In this document: piece after piece, positions 16,532-25,966 of the stretch
Numbering within the stretch: position 1 is the stretch's first letter
How the letters are laid out: every line of letters begins with the position of its first letter
From: Comamonas sp. SCN 67-35
Lineage (GTDB): Bacteria; Pseudomonadota; Gammaproteobacteria; Burkholderiales; Burkholderiaceae_C
DNA: 64,000 nucleotides
NCBI GenBank assembly: GCA_001725255.1
Contig: MEFV01000005.1
Span: 62,001-126,000 of the forward strand
Direction of reading: 5' to 3'
Translations under genes and position numbers: made by a program
The notes under the pieces: generated by a model
The model's input: the letters and a program-made list of their open reading frames with translations, nothing else
Databases searched by the model: none
What the model was told of the DNA's origin: nothing

Positions 16532-17374
16532 ATGAAACTCGCAACCATATGGGTCGACGGCGAGCCGCATGCCGCCGCGGTGCAGCAGCAGCGCCTGGTG
16601 CCGATTGGAAGGCCGGGCGGCGATCTCGGGGAGCTTGTGCGCGCCGGGGTCACGGCGGCCGATATGGCGGCCCTGGTGGCGGGCGCCAAGCACCACGTGC
16701 CGCTGGACGCGGCGCAATTCCTGGCGCCCGTCCTGCGGCCCGGCAAGGCGATCTGCGTGGGTCTGAATTACGCGGACCACGCCAGGGAAAGCCACTTCGA
16801 GCCGCCCACGCACCCGACGCTGTTCCTGCGCAGCACCACGAGCCTTGCCGCGCATGCCAGCGCGGTGCATCGCCCCAGCGGCGACGACAGCCTGGACTTC
16901 GAGGGCGAGATGGTCGTGGTGATGGGTTCGGGCGGGCGCGGCATCGCGGCAGAGGACGCGCTCGGCCATGTGTTCGGCTACGCCGTCGGCAATGACATTT
17001 CCGTGCGGGAGTTCCAGTTTCGCTCGCCCCAGTGGACGCTGGGCAAGAACGTGGATGGCACCGGCCCCTGGGGGCCCTGGGTCGTCACGGCCGACGAAGT
17101 GCCCGCCGGTGGCACGGGCCTGCAGCTGCAGACGCGCCTCAATGGCGAACTCATGCAATCGGCCAACACGCGCGACATGCTGTTCGACGTGGCCACCATC
17201 ATCGCCAGCGTGAGCGAGGCCATGACGCTTGAAGCCGGTGACATCCTGTTCACGGGCACCCCTGCGGGCGTGGGGCTGGGGCGCACGCCCAGGCGTTACA
17301 TGCAGCCCGGAGATGTGGTGCAGGTGCAGATCGAGCGCATCGGCGTGCTTCGCAACACCATCGCGGGTGCGTGA
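16532..17374 (+). CDS. Fumarylacetoacetate hydrolase family protein
   Basis: A 280-residue protein with the FAH C-terminal catalytic fold: ICVGLNYADHARE, acidic metal ligands in LDFEGEMVVVMG, then YAVGNDISVREFQ and FTGTPAGVGLG. Members hydrolyse C-C bonds or decarboxylate in aromatic or sugar-acid catabolism in the cytoplasm; the exact substrate cannot be inferred. The ATG at 16532 follows GGGGGTGAAGG. The gene stands alone with no pathway neighbours. Confidence 0.85.
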   Translation: MKLATIWVDGEPHAAAVQQQRLVPIGRPGGDLGELVRAGVTAADMAALVAGAKHHVPLDAAQFLAPVLRPGKAICVGLNYADHARESHFEPPTHPTLFLRSTTSLAAHASAVHRPSGDDSLDFEGEMVVVMGSGGRGIAAEDALGHVFGYAVGNDISVREFQFRSPQWTLGKNVDGTGPWGPWVVTADEVPAGGTGLQLQTRLNGELMQSANTRDMLFDVATIIASVSEAMTLEAGDILFTGTPAGVGLGRTPRRYMQPGDVVQVQIERIGVLRNTIAGA

Positions 17375-17499
17375 GGGCTGGCGGCCCGGCCTGCAAGAGG
17401 CTTTTCTCATCGATGCCGTGCGCGCGCCGATGATCTGGCGATGCTGCCGATCGAGGATCCGATGGCGCGCATGGCCGCCTGCACTGCGAGGCGCCGCTC

Positions 17500-19362
17500 T
17501 CAGGCCGCGCGCGCGTCGTTGCTGGCCGCGGGCGGCGTGTTGCCCTGCAATGAAGCGTTCGCGCGCTCTTCGCGTTCGCGCGCCATCTGTTCCACCAGTT
17601 GCTCCCGCCCCTGCTTGGCCGCCGCGATGAAGCGCTCGCGGTCCTTGTGGTGGGGATAAAGCCGCTCCGCCAGCTCGAGGTTGTGCGCGCGAAAGCGCTC
17701 GATGACGGTGCGGGTTTCAATCATGCCCATGCCCATGCATTCGAGCACGGTCCTTGCGCTTTGCAGGCTGGACTCGAACAGCTCGCGCTCGACCAGCGTC
17801 ACGCCAAGGTCGCGCAGCGCATGCCAGTGCGAAACATCCCGGGCTCGCGCCACGATGCGCAGCTTGGGGAAATGCTTGCGCGCCACCTGCACGATCTTCA
17901 GGGATTGTTGCGGCGTATCCACGGCCACCATCAGCACCTTGGCGTGCTCGGCTCCCGCCTTGCGCAGCAGCCGCACGCGCGTGGCATCGCCGAAGAACAC
18001 GCGGTAGCCGAAGGTATGCGCCACTTCCAGCATCTCCACGCTGCGGTCCAGCACCGTCGTGGGCACGCCTTGCGCGAGCATCACGCGCGCCACGATCTGG
18101 CCGTAACGCCCAAACCCGGCAATGATCACCGGGGCCGTTTGCGGCTCGGTCAGATCGTCCTGCCGCGACTCATCCGGTGCACTCATCTGTGCATAGTGCT
18201 TTTGCAGCGCGCGATCCAGCGGCACGAGCAGCAGCGGTCCCAGCAGCATGGAAATCGACACGGCTGCGATCAGCAGGGAGCCGACGTCCGACGGCAGCGC
18301 CTGGAAATTCATGCCGGTCTGAAACACCACGAAGGCGAATTCGCCCCCTTGCGTGAGCAGCAGCGTGAAGACCGGGCGCTCCTGGCTGGGCATGCCCGTG
18401 GCACGGGCGAGCAGATAAATGGCGATCGCCTTGAGTGCGAGGAATCCGGTCACCAGCGCCAGCATCTTCAGGGGTGAGGCCAGCAGCACGCCAAAGTCGA
18501 TGCTCATGCCCACGGCGATGAAGAACAGCCCGAGCAGCAGGCCCTTGAACGGCTCGATGTCGGTTTCCAGTTCGCTGCGGTATTCGCTGTCCGCCAGCAG
18601 CACCCCGGCGAGGAAGGCGCCCAAGGCCATCGACAGATCGACCACCACCATCAGCATCGCAATCCCGACCACGAGAAACAGCGAGGTGGCGGTGAAGATC
18701 TCGGGCGTCTTGCTTTGCGCCACCCAGCGCAGCACCGGGCGCAGGGCCAGACGCCCGCCCAGGATGATCACGCCCACCACGCTCAGCGTCTTCAGGATCT
18801 CGGTCAGCAGTGTCTGCCCCGTCGCGGGCAGCCCGTTGCCCGTGGCGCCCAGCAGCGGCAGCAGCGCCAGGATGGGAATGGCTGCAATATCCTGGAACAG
18901 CAGGATGGAAAACGCGTACTGACCGCCTTCGCTGCGTATCAGGTTGCGCTCGGCCAGAATCTGCAGTGCGATGGCGGTGGACGACAGCGCAAGCCCGAGG
19001 GCCGCCACCAGCCCGATGCGCCAGGGCAGGCCCCAGAGCCACGCCGCCGCGCCCAGCAGCAGCGTGCATGACAGCATCTGCGCCCCGCCCAGGCCGAAGA
19101 TCGGGCGGCGCATGCTCCACAGACGGCTGGGCTGCAGCTCCAGTCCGATGAGAAAGAGCATCAGCACCACCCCGAACTCGGCAAAGTGCAGGATGTCCTG
19201 CACGTTGCTCACCAGCGCCAGCCCCCAGGGCCCGATGGCGACGCCCGCAGCCAGGTAGCCGACGATCGCCCCCAGGCCCAGCGCGCGGGTGATGGGCACG
19301 GCCACCACGGCGGCTGCCAGATAAGTGAACCCGTAGGTGAGCCAGACGGGGGCTTGGGCCAT
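17500..19362 (-). CDS. CPA2 monovalent cation:proton antiporter (KefB/KefC-like)
   Basis: A 620-residue inner-membrane protein with about twelve helices in residues 1-385 (Na+/H+ exchanger fold, including FAEFGVVLMLFLIGLEL and FFIAVGMSIDFG). A cytoplasmic TrkA-N/RCK domain follows, with nucleotide-binding motif VIIAGFGRYGQIVA near residue 407, and the protein ends in a charged tail. This is the Kef-type architecture, a proton-coupled potassium efflux or antiport system. Whether it responds to glutathione adducts cannot be told. The start at the complement of 19360-19362 begins MAQAPVW; the longer frame has no ribosome-binding site. Confidence 0.87.
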   Translation of the reverse strand: MAQAPVWLTYGFTYLAAAVVAVPITRALGLGAIVGYLAAGVAIGPWGLALVSNVQDILHFAEFGVVLMLFLIGLELQPSRLWSMRRPIFGLGGAQMLSCTLLLGAAAWLWGLPWRIGLVAALGLALSSTAIALQILAERNLIRSEGGQYAFSILLFQDIAAIPILALLPLLGATGNGLPATGQTLLTEILKTLSVVGVIILGGRLALRPVLRWVAQSKTPEIFTATSLFLVVGIAMLMVVVDLSMALGAFLAGVLLADSEYRSELETDIEPFKGLLLGLFFIAVGMSIDFGVLLASPLKMLALVTGFLALKAIAIYLLARATGMPSQERPVFTLLLTQGGEFAFVVFQTGMNFQALPSDVGSLLIAAVSISMLLGPLLLVPLDRALQKHYAQMSAPDESRQDDLTEPQTAPVIIAGFGRYGQIVARVMLAQGVPTTVLDRSVEMLEVAHTFGYRVFFGDATRVRLLRKAGAEHAKVLMVAVDTPQQSLKIVQVARKHFPKLRIVARARDVSHWHALRDLGVTLVERELFESSLQSARTVLECMGMGMIETRTVIERFRAHNLELAERLYPHHKDRERFIAAAKQGREQLVEQMAREREERANASLQGNTPPAASNDARAA

Positions 19363-19601
19363 GGTGTGTGGATGGGGCTGGGGAGGTTTCAGGTGTCTGA
19401 ACGCGAGTGCGGCTCGCACACCCATGCATCTGCAACCCATTTTCGTGCATATGGGTTGACATGGCGCTCGGGTGCGTGCCGTGCGTTAGAGTAGGCTACC
19501 TTTGGTGCGGGCGCTATCGTCATTTGTTCCTTGCTCAAATTTGTAGCGCACCGCGGTTGTGTTGCAATGGCTGAAGGCCATTTTCAATGGAAGTATGCGA
19601 C

Positions 19602-20222
19602 ATGGCGCTGATCGCGGTGGCCAACCCCAAGGGCGGCGTTGGCAAATCCACGCTGGCAACGAACATTGCAGGCTATTACGCCAGCCGCGGCCACTCGGTG
19701 GCCCTGGGTGACATTGATGGACAGCAGTCGGCGGGGTGGTGGCTGTCCCGGCGTCCCCAGGTGGCGCGGCCGATCGAGTTGTGGGAGGCCAGCCCCGACT
19801 GGCTGGGCAGGCCCCCGCGCGACGTGCGCAGCGCCGTGCTCGACACCCCGGCGGGGCTGCAGGGCTGGCGGCTCAAGGACGTGCTGCGCAAGGCCGATCG
19901 CATCATGGTGCCGCTGCAGGCGAGCGTGTTCGATATTTTCGCCACGCGACAGTTTCTCGACGAGCTGCATGAACTGCATGTGGACAACCCCAAGCGCATC
20001 GGCATCGTGGGCATGCGGGTGGACGAGCGCACCCTGGCGGCCGACCAGCTGCGGGAATTCGTCGCGTCGCTCGGCCTGCCGGTGCTCGGTTTTCTGCGCA
20101 ACACGCAGAACTACGTGCATCTGGCGGCGCACGGGCTCACGCTGTTCGACCTGTCGCCCTCGCGCGTGCCGCGCGATCTGGAGCAGTGGCAGCCGCTGTG
20201 CAAGTGGCTGGACCACGCCTGA
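19602..20222 (+). CDS. ParA-family P-loop ATPase
   Basis: A 206-residue ParA/MinD-type ATPase with the deviant Walker A KGGVGKS at residues 10-16 and the second acidic motif as GDIDGQQSA in place of the usual DxDPQGS. ParA proteins position DNA or protein cargo. No parB or cargo gene is adjacent, so it is an orphan with unknown partner. The ATG at 19602 has GGAAG eight bases upstream; an ATG at 19587 is an alternative. The 239 bases before it, shared with the divergent antiporter, hold a possible weak repeat copy near 19500. Confidence 0.8.
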   Translation: MALIAVANPKGGVGKSTLATNIAGYYASRGHSVALGDIDGQQSAGWWLSRRPQVARPIELWEASPDWLGRPPRDVRSAVLDTPAGLQGWRLKDVLRKADRIMVPLQASVFDIFATRQFLDELHELHVDNPKRIGIVGMRVDERTLAADQLREFVASLGLPVLGFLRNTQNYVHLAAHGLTLFDLSPSRVPRDLEQWQPLCKWLDHA

Positions 20223-20286
20223 GGGAAGCGGCTCGCTGTCGCCTGCTCGACTTTGCGGCGCCAGGGCTGGCGCTACATTGCCGGGC

Positions 20287-20751
20287 ATGAGAGTTTTCAG
20301 AAATTACGGCGAGCTGGCCGCTTGTGTCGGGCAGGAAGTGGTCGTCACCGGCTGGACGGAGATCACGCAGCAGCGGATCGACGGGTTTGCCCAGGCCACG
20401 GACGATCACCAATGGATCCATGTCGACCCCGTGCGCGCCGCCGCCGGGCCCTTCGGCAGCACCGTGGCGCATGGTTTTCTCACACTGTCGCTGCTGGCGT
20501 CGTTTTTCGAGCAGGCTTTTGCCGTCGAGGGCGCGCGCATGGGCATCAACTACGGCCTGAACCGCGTGCGTTTCCCGGCGCCGGTGCCCGTGGATTCGCG
20601 CCTGCGCGCCCGTCTGAGCCTGATCGCCATCGAGCCGCTGGAGCCCGACGGCGTGCAGATGACCTGGGGGGTCGTCGTGGAGCGTGAAGGCGGCAACAAG
20701 CCGGTCTGCATCGCCGAATCGCTGGTGCGCAGCTACGGCGCGGCGCCTTGA
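20287..20751 (+). CDS. MaoC-family (R)-hydratase
   Basis: A 154-residue hotdog-fold protein with the hydratase-2 motif ATDDHQWIHVDP and GSTVAHGFLTLSL. The Asp and His of that motif are the expected catalytic pair for hydrating enoyl-CoA. It resembles stand-alone MaoC dehydratases near 150 residues that act in fatty-acid or polyhydroxyalkanoate metabolism. Its last 19 bases overlap the convergent trmL gene. Confidence 0.83.
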   Translation: MRVFRNYGELAACVGQEVVVTGWTEITQQRIDGFAQATDDHQWIHVDPVRAAAGPFGSTVAHGFLTLSLLASFFEQAFAVEGARMGINYGLNRVRFPAPVPVDSRLRARLSLIAIEPLEPDGVQMTWGVVVEREGGNKPVCIAESLVRSYGAAP

Positions 20752-21224
20752 AGGTTGGCGCTACCGGCAAAGCCGTTTTGCCGCCACGCCTCGAACACGG
20801 CCACGGCCACGGCGTTGGAGAGGTTCAGGCTGCGCTGCTCGGGCCGCATCGGCAGCCGCAGGCGCTGCGCCGCCGCGAAGCTCTCGCGCAGCGCTGGCGC
20901 TAGACCTCGCGTCTCGCAGCCGAAGACCAGCCAGTCGCCAGGCGCGAACGAGGTGTCGTGGACCGTGCGCGTGCCGTGCGTCGTGAAAGCGAACATCCGG
21001 CTGGCGTCGGGATGTTCTTCGTCCAGCAGGGCTTGCCAGTTCGCATGGCGGCGCACGTCGGCCCATTCGTGGTAGTCCAGCCCGGCGCGGCGCAGCAGCC
21101 GGTCTTCCATGGCGAAACCCAGCGGCTCGACCAAGTGGAGTCGGCAGCCCGTGTTGGCGGCCAGGCGGATGATGTTGCCCGTGTTGGGCGGGATTTCGGG
21201 TTCGACCAGGACGATGTGAAACAT
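20733..21224 (-). CDS. trmL: tRNA (cytidine/uridine-34-2'-O)-methyltransferase TrmL
   Basis: A 163-residue SPOUT methyltransferase starting MFHIVLVEPEIPPNTGNIIRL. The trefoil-knot cofactor motifs are LVFGCETRGL and RSLNLSNAVAVAVFEAWRQ. TrmL methylates the wobble nucleotide ribose of two tRNA-Leu isoacceptors. Length and motifs are normal. It converges on and overlaps maoC by 19 bases and lies upstream-adjacent to comF on the same strand. Confidence 0.92.
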   Translation of the reverse strand: MFHIVLVEPEIPPNTGNIIRLAANTGCRLHLVEPLGFAMEDRLLRRAGLDYHEWADVRRHANWQALLDEEHPDASRMFAFTTHGTRTVHDTSFAPGDWLVFGCETRGLAPALRESFAAAQRLRLPMRPEQRSLNLSNAVAVAVFEAWRQNGFAGSANLQGAAP

Positions 21225-21255
21225 GGCCCCGATTGTCGACCCGCTCTGCCTGGTG

Positions 21256-21963
21256 TCATGGGGTGCGTGCGAAGACCAGGGCGGAGACCCGCGCGGCCCC
21301 GGCCTTGCACAGGGCGCGGGCGGCCGCGCGCAAGGTGGCCCCGGTCGTCATGACATCGTCCACCAGCAGCACGTGACGGCCCTGCAGCGCGGTGCCTGCG
21401 TCGGTGGGCACCGCAAATGCCCCAAGCAGATTGCGCAGGCGTTCGCGTCGACCGAGGCGGCTTTGCGCGTCGGTTTCATGCGTGCGTTCCAGCCATTGGT
21501 GGCGCAGTTTTCCGGGGTGCATCTGCCGCGCGAGCAAGAGAGACTGGTTGTACCCGCGCTGGCGCAGACGCTGCGGGGCGAGCGGAACGGGCACCAGGGC
21601 ATCGCAGGAGCGCAGTGCCTGGTCTGCCCCTTCTGCGCCGCGCATGATCTGCGCGAGCGGACCCGCCAGCCCGGGTTCGCCGTGAAATTTGAGTCGGGTC
21701 ACGAGGTCTGCCCACGGCCAGTCGTAATCGACGGCCGCGATGCAGGCGTCGAGTCCGGTGGGCTCGCGCAGACACAGCCCGCAGTGGCTCACGCCGTCGG
21801 GCACGCGGGCGGCGCAGCCGGCGCAGCGCGCCGCCGCTGGTGCAAAACGCGCCAGGCATGCGTTGCAGATCCGCTGCGAGGGCCAGGTCCGGCAGATCGC
21901 GCACTGGCTGGGCAGCCAATCGCCGAAGACATGGGATGTCCCCAATGACCGTGTGAAGGGCAT
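21256..21963 (-). CDS. ComF family phosphoribosyltransferase-like protein
   Basis: A 235-residue protein with an N-terminal cysteine-rich zinc-finger region (CAIC, CNAC, CAGC and CGLC pairs, residues about 22-85) and a C-terminal phosphoribosyltransferase signature VLLVDDVMTTGATL. This is the ComF architecture. In competent bacteria ComF acts with the DNA uptake machinery; the enzymatic role is unresolved. It is divergent from the BioC-like gene with 35 bases between starts. Confidence 0.87.
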   Translation of the reverse strand: MPFTRSLGTSHVFGDWLPSQCAICRTWPSQRICNACLARFAPAAARCAGCAARVPDGVSHCGLCLREPTGLDACIAAVDYDWPWADLVTRLKFHGEPGLAGPLAQIMRGAEGADQALRSCDALVPVPLAPQRLRQRGYNQSLLLARQMHPGKLRHQWLERTHETDAQSRLGRRERLRNLLGAFAVPTDAGTALQGRHVLLVDDVMTTGATLRAAARALCKAGAARVSALVFARTP

Positions 21964-21998
21964 GGGGTCAATATACTCGCGCCGGTTTGCAGGACACC

Positions 21999-22922
21999 AT
22001 GCCCGAAAAAAGCCCCCCCACCATCGACGCCGTTGCTGCTGCGCGCTGGCACGCCCTGGCCCAGGAGCCCTCACCGTGGTTGCACGAGGAGGTGGCGCGG
22101 CGCATGCAGGAACGCCTGAGTTGGATCGTGATTCCGCCCGGCAATTGGTGCGATTGGGATCCGGTGCGTGGCGGCATGCAGGCGCATGCGCTCGTCGCAG
22201 CCAGCCTGCCCAAGGCCGAGCAGTGGGTGCATGAAACCACGAGTGCGTCGGCACGGGCCCTGGCGCGCGCGCGCCTGCGGCGTCCATGGTGGAATGCGGC
22301 GCGCTGGCTCGGCCCGGCCGTGCATTTCGGGGAGCCAACGCCGGCGAGCATGCAGATGGTGTGGGCCAACATGTCCTTGCACATGACGGCGCAGCCCCAG
22401 GCGCTCATGGCGCAGTGGCACAAGATGCTGGGTCCCGACGGATTCGTCATGTTTTCATGCCTGGGCCCGGACACCCTGCGCGAATTGCGCGCCGTGTACG
22501 CGAAACTGGGCTGGCCCGAGCCCAGCCATACCTTCACCGACATGCATGACTGGGGCGACATGCTGGCGGCCGCCGGTTTCGCCGAGCCGGTGATGGATAT
22601 GGAACGCATCATCCTCACGTTCACCTCGCCCGGGCGCCTGCTGCAGGAACTGCGTGGCCTGGGGCGCAACCTGCAGCCGCAGCGCTTTCCCGCGTTGCGC
22701 GGGCACCACTGGCGGCAGCGGCTGGAGAACGCTATCGCCGCAGAACTCGCCGATGAAAACAATGGCGGGCAACTCGCACTGACCTTCGAGATCATTTACG
22801 GCCACGCCTTCAAACCCACGCCGCGCGCACCGCGCGAACAACGCACCTGGACCAAGACCAAAACGCAGTACCTGGCCCAGCTGGGTGCAAATCAGGGTGC
22901 CGGCCAACACCCCGACGCATAA
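21999..22922 (+). CDS. BioC-like methyltransferase-family protein with degenerate motif I
   Basis: A 307-residue protein whose order of segments follows malonyl-ACP O-methyltransferase BioC: MQMVWANMSLHM (119-130), then PDGFVMFSCLGPDTLREL and FTDMHDWGDMLAAAGF. The glycine-rich SAM-binding motif I (normally like DLGCGxG) is absent; its place is taken by WCDWDPVRGGM (50-60). It may therefore be a non-catalytic or diverged BioC homologue. The ATG at 21999 is preceded by AGGA. ComF is divergent, an arrangement that could share regulation. Confidence 0.75.
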   Translation: MPEKSPPTIDAVAAARWHALAQEPSPWLHEEVARRMQERLSWIVIPPGNWCDWDPVRGGMQAHALVAASLPKAEQWVHETTSASARALARARLRRPWWNAARWLGPAVHFGEPTPASMQMVWANMSLHMTAQPQALMAQWHKMLGPDGFVMFSCLGPDTLRELRAVYAKLGWPEPSHTFTDMHDWGDMLAAAGFAEPVMDMERIILTFTSPGRLLQELRGLGRNLQPQRFPALRGHHWRQRLENAIAAELADENNGGQLALTFEIIYGHAFKPTPRAPREQRTWTKTKTQYLAQLGANQGAGQHPDA

Positions 22923-23249
22923 GTGGTTAAAATTTTCGCTTGACAAGGAACGGTTGCCCTGCAGACCGCGACAGGGGCGCAACAACGCAGGCTGAAGCGC
23001 CTGCTGCAGCGCTCGATGGTGGTGCCGGGAGTGGCCGCAAATGGAGACAACGTGTCGCATCAGCGGCTCGCATGAACATTGGCAGTGTTGAAAAAAATGA
23101 ATACGCGTCGCAGCGTTGCGGCGCATCCGGATCGTCGTACACGGCATCTGGCGACGCGAGAGCCCTGGAAGGCTCGCGTGGCGCTGGCGGCCGCTGGTGC
23201 GTGGGCGTCAGCCTGCGCTGATCGTGCTTTGCAGAGAAGTGGGAGAACT
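22923..23249 (+). promoter_or_regulatory. Long leader/promoter region of the cytochrome oxidase operon
   Basis: These 327 bases hold no credible gene. A TTAAAAT sequence at about 22926-22932 resembles a -10 box, and TTGACA occurs at about 22940-22945, but I see no well-spaced pair. GC-rich segments near 22985-23015 can form hairpins. A run of seven A residues is at about 23090. The coxB ribosome-binding site GGGAG ends the region. An in-frame upstream extension of coxB to 23079 is possible but would place about 57 basic residues before a normal signal peptide. Confidence 0.35.
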
Positions 23250-24152
23250 ATGAAGAGCATTTCCAACCGACTGGCTGCCCCGTTGCTCCTGTGCAGTACC
23301 TGGTTGGCCACCACGGCCCACGCGGTTCAGGATCTCCCCGGGGGGCCGGCGGTCAATCAGTTGAACCTGCACCCGCCCGTCACCAAGATCGCGGAAGCGC
23401 AAATCGATCTGCACTGGATGCTGCTGATCATCTGCACCCTGATCTTCATCGGTGTCTTCGGGGTGATGTTCTATTCCATCATCAATCACCGCAAGTCGCG
23501 TGGCGCCAAGTCGGCCAATTTCCACGAGTCCACGGTGGTCGAGGTGACCTGGACCATCGTTCCCTTCCTCATCGTGATCGGCATGGCGGCGCCCGCCACC
23601 AAGGTGATCATCGCGCAGAAGGACACGAGCAACCCCGATCTCACGATCAAGGCGACGGGTTACCAGTGGAAATGGGGTTATGACTATCTGTCGGGCGAGG
23701 GCGAGGGCATCGGTTTCCTCTCCACGCTCGACCCGGCGCAGCGCGCCCTCTCCAGCGCCGGCACCCCCAAGGGAGATGACTACCTGCTGAAGGTGGACCA
23801 TCCTCTCGTGGTGCCCGTCAACAAGAAGGTGCGGGTCATCACCACCGCCAATGACGTCATCCACTCGTGGTTCGTCCCGTCGTTCGGCGTCAAGCAGGAC
23901 GCCATCCCCGGTTTCGTGCGCGACACCTGGTTCAAGGCCGAAAAAATCGGCGACTACTACGGCCAGTGCGCCGAGTTGTGCGGCAAGGAACACGCCTACA
24001 TGCCCATTCACGTGAAGGTCGTCTCGGGTGAGGACTACAGCAAGTGGGTCCAGGAACAACTGAAGAACAAGGCCGCCGCAGGCGCGGATGGCGCGGCGAA
24101 AGTCAGCCAGGCGGCAACTGCTTCCGTCGTCGTGGCCCAGCGAGCCCAATGA
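23250..24152 (+). CDS. ctaC: Cytochrome c oxidase subunit II
   Basis: A 300-residue subunit with a signal peptide (about residues 1-25), two transmembrane helices (about 52-75 and 92-115) and a periplasmic cupredoxin domain. The binuclear CuA ligands are CAELCGKEHAYM (Cys240 and Cys244, with the following His and Met) and an upstream His in VIHSWFVPSFG. It receives electrons from cytochrome c. No fused cytochrome domain is present, so this is an aa3-type subunit. The ATG at 23250 follows GGGAGAACT. Confidence 0.93.
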   Translation: MKSISNRLAAPLLLCSTWLATTAHAVQDLPGGPAVNQLNLHPPVTKIAEAQIDLHWMLLIICTLIFIGVFGVMFYSIINHRKSRGAKSANFHESTVVEVTWTIVPFLIVIGMAAPATKVIIAQKDTSNPDLTIKATGYQWKWGYDYLSGEGEGIGFLSTLDPAQRALSSAGTPKGDDYLLKVDHPLVVPVNKKVRVITTANDVIHSWFVPSFGVKQDAIPGFVRDTWFKAEKIGDYYGQCAELCGKEHAYMPIHVKVVSGEDYSKWVQEQLKNKAAAGADGAAKVSQAATASVVVAQRAQ

Positions 24153-24186
24153 GTGCTGATGCACAACGCATAACGAGGAGTCGAGC

Positions 24187-25824
24187 ATGAGTGCAGTTTT
24201 GGACAACCACGGCCAGGCGGGTGGTTTTGCGCAGGCACATGATGACCATCATCATGTGCCGACGGGCTGGCGCCGGTGGGTCTTTGCCACCAACCACAAG
24301 GACATCGGCACGCTGTATCTGCTGTTCTCCTTCACCATGCTGATGGTGGGAGGCACGCTGGCCATGCTGATCCGCGCCGAGCTGTTCGAGCCCGGCCTGC
24401 AGATCGTCAATCCCGAGATGTTCAACTCCTTCACCACGATGCATGGCCTCATCATGGTGTTCGGCGCCATCATGCCGGCCTTCGTGGGCTTCGCCAACTG
24501 GATGGTTCCGCTGCAGATCGGCGCATCCGACATGGCGTTCGCGCGCATGAACAACTTCAGCTTCTGGCTGCTGGTGCCCGCCGGGATCATGCTTTCGGCC
24601 ACGTTCTTCATGCCGGGCGGCGCGCCCGCCGGCGGCTGGACGCTGTACGCGCCGCTCTCGCTGCAGATGCCGATGTCGCTCGACTACGCCATCTTCTCGC
24701 TGCACCTGATGGGCGCGTCATCCATCATGGGCGCGATCAACATCATCGTCACCATCCTGAACATGCGTGCCCCCGGCATGAAGCTCATGCAGATGCCGAT
24801 GTTCTGCTGGAGCTGGCTCATCACGGCCTATCTGCTGCTGGCGGTGATGCCGGTGTTCGCGGGTGTGCTGACCATGACGCTGACCGACCGCCATTTCGGC
24901 ACCAACTTCTTCGTGTCCGCCGGCGGTGGCGATCCGGTGATGATGCAGCACATCTTCTGGTTCTTCGGGCACCCCGAGGTCTACATCATGATCCTGCCCG
25001 CGTTCGGCATGATCAGCGAGATCATCCCGGCGTTCGCGCGCAAGCGCCTGTTTGGTTACACCTCCATGGTGTATGCGATCGCTGCGATCGCGACGCTGTC
25101 GATGATCGTCTGGGCGCACCACATGTTCACGGTGGGTATGCCGGTCACGGGCCAGCTGTTCTTCATGTACGGCACAATGCTCATCGCCATCCCGACGGGC
25201 GTGAAGGTGTTCAACTGGACGGCCACGATGTGGCGTGGCTCGATGACCTTCGAAACGCCCATGCTGTGGGCCGTGGGTTTCATCTTCGTGTTCACGATCG
25301 GCGGTTTCACCGGCGTGATCCCCGCCGTGGTGCCGATCGACACGCAGATCCAGGACACCTATTACATCATCGCGCACTTCCATTACGTGCTTGTCGCCGG
25401 GTCCCTGTTCGCCATTTACGGCGCGTTCTACTACTGGTCGCCCAAGTGGACCGGGCACATGTACAGCGAAACGCGCGGCAAGATCCACTTCTGGTGGTCG
25501 ATGATTTCGTTCAACGTGGCGTTTTTCCCCATGCACTTCCTGGGGCTGGCGGGCATGCCGCGCCGCTATGCGGACTACCCGATGCAGTTCGCCAACTTCA
25601 ACATGATCGCCTCCATCGGCGCATTCTTCTTCGGCGCGGCCCAGCTGTATTTCTTCCTGGCGGTGGCGCTGCCGCTGCTGCGTGGCAAGGGCGCCAAGGC
25701 ACCTCAGCGTCCTTGGGAAGGCGCGGTCTATGGACTGGAGTGGGAGCTGCCTTCGCCCGCGCCTTTCCACTCCTTCACGACGCCGCCCAAACTGGATGCG
25801 ACGGCAGCGCGCATCGTTGGTTGA
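24187..25824 (+). CDS. ctaD: Cytochrome c oxidase subunit I
   Basis: A 545-residue, twelve-helix subunit. It carries the low-spin heme ligand region [11 protein letters not shown], the CuB/cross-linked Tyr segment [21 protein letters not shown] for two CuB His ligands, and IAHFHYVL for the heme a3 and heme a ligands. It reduces oxygen to water and pumps protons. The ATG at 24187 has CGAGGAG upstream. It lies 34 bases after subunit II. Confidence 0.95.
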   Translation: MSAVLDNHGQAGGFAQAHDDHHHVPTGWRRWVFATNHKDIGTLYLLFSFTMLMVGGTLAMLIRAELFEPGLQIVNPEMFNSFTTMHGLIMVFGAIMPAFVGFANWMVPLQIGASDMAFARMNNFSFWLLVPAGIMLSATFFMPGGAPAGGWTLYAPLSLQMPMSLDYAIFSLHLMGASSIMGAINIIVTILNMRAPGMKLMQMPMFCWSWLITAYLLLAVMPVFAGVLTMTLTDRHFGTNFFVSAGGGDPVMMQHIFWFFGHPEVYIMILPAFGMISEIIPAFARKRLFGYTSMVYAIAAIATLSMIVWAHHMFTVGMPVTGQLFFMYGTMLIAIPTGVKVFNWTATMWRGSMTFETPMLWAVGFIFVFTIGGFTGVIPAVVPIDTQIQDTYYIIAHFHYVLVAGSLFAIYGAFYYWSPKWTGHMYSETRGKIHFWWSMISFNVAFFPMHFLGLAGMPRRYADYPMQFANFNMIASIGAFFFGAAQLYFFLAVALPLLRGKGAKAPQRPWEGAVYGLEWELPSPAPFHSFTTPPKLDATAARIVG

Positions 25825-25849
25825 AGCTTGCCGAGTGGAGAGACGGGAT

Positions 25850-25963
25850 ATGTCCAGCCAGGAACAGCGCAAACGCAATCTGCGATTGGGGCTGATTCTG
25901 GCCTCCATCGTCATGGCACTGTTCTTTGGCATCATGGTGCGCTGGGCCCTGATGGGAGGCTGA
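25850..25963 (+). CDS. Small cytochrome oxidase assembly-type membrane protein, 37 residues
   Basis: MSSQEQRKRNLRLGLIL opens a 37-residue protein with one transmembrane helix (about residues 12-35) and a basic N-terminus. Tiny single-helix proteins at this position, between ctaD and ctaG, are usual in Burkholderiales and are annotated as small oxidase assembly proteins; their role is not established. The ATG at 25850 follows GGAGAGACGGG, and the stop is 3 bases before ctaG. Confidence 0.75.
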   Translation: MSSQEQRKRNLRLGLILASIVMALFFGIMVRWALMGG

Positions 25964-25966
25964 GAC

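Noticed and set aside
19499..19545. A possible ninth repeat copy upstream of the ParA gene
   Set aside because: On the minus strand it shares ATAGCGC and CACCAAAGG with copy 2, but too little of the core is left to list it as a feature.
23079..23249. N-terminal extension of cytochrome oxidase subunit II
   Set aside because: The extension is basic and unlike a leader, while the ATG at 23250 has a good ribosome-binding site and starts a normal signal peptide.
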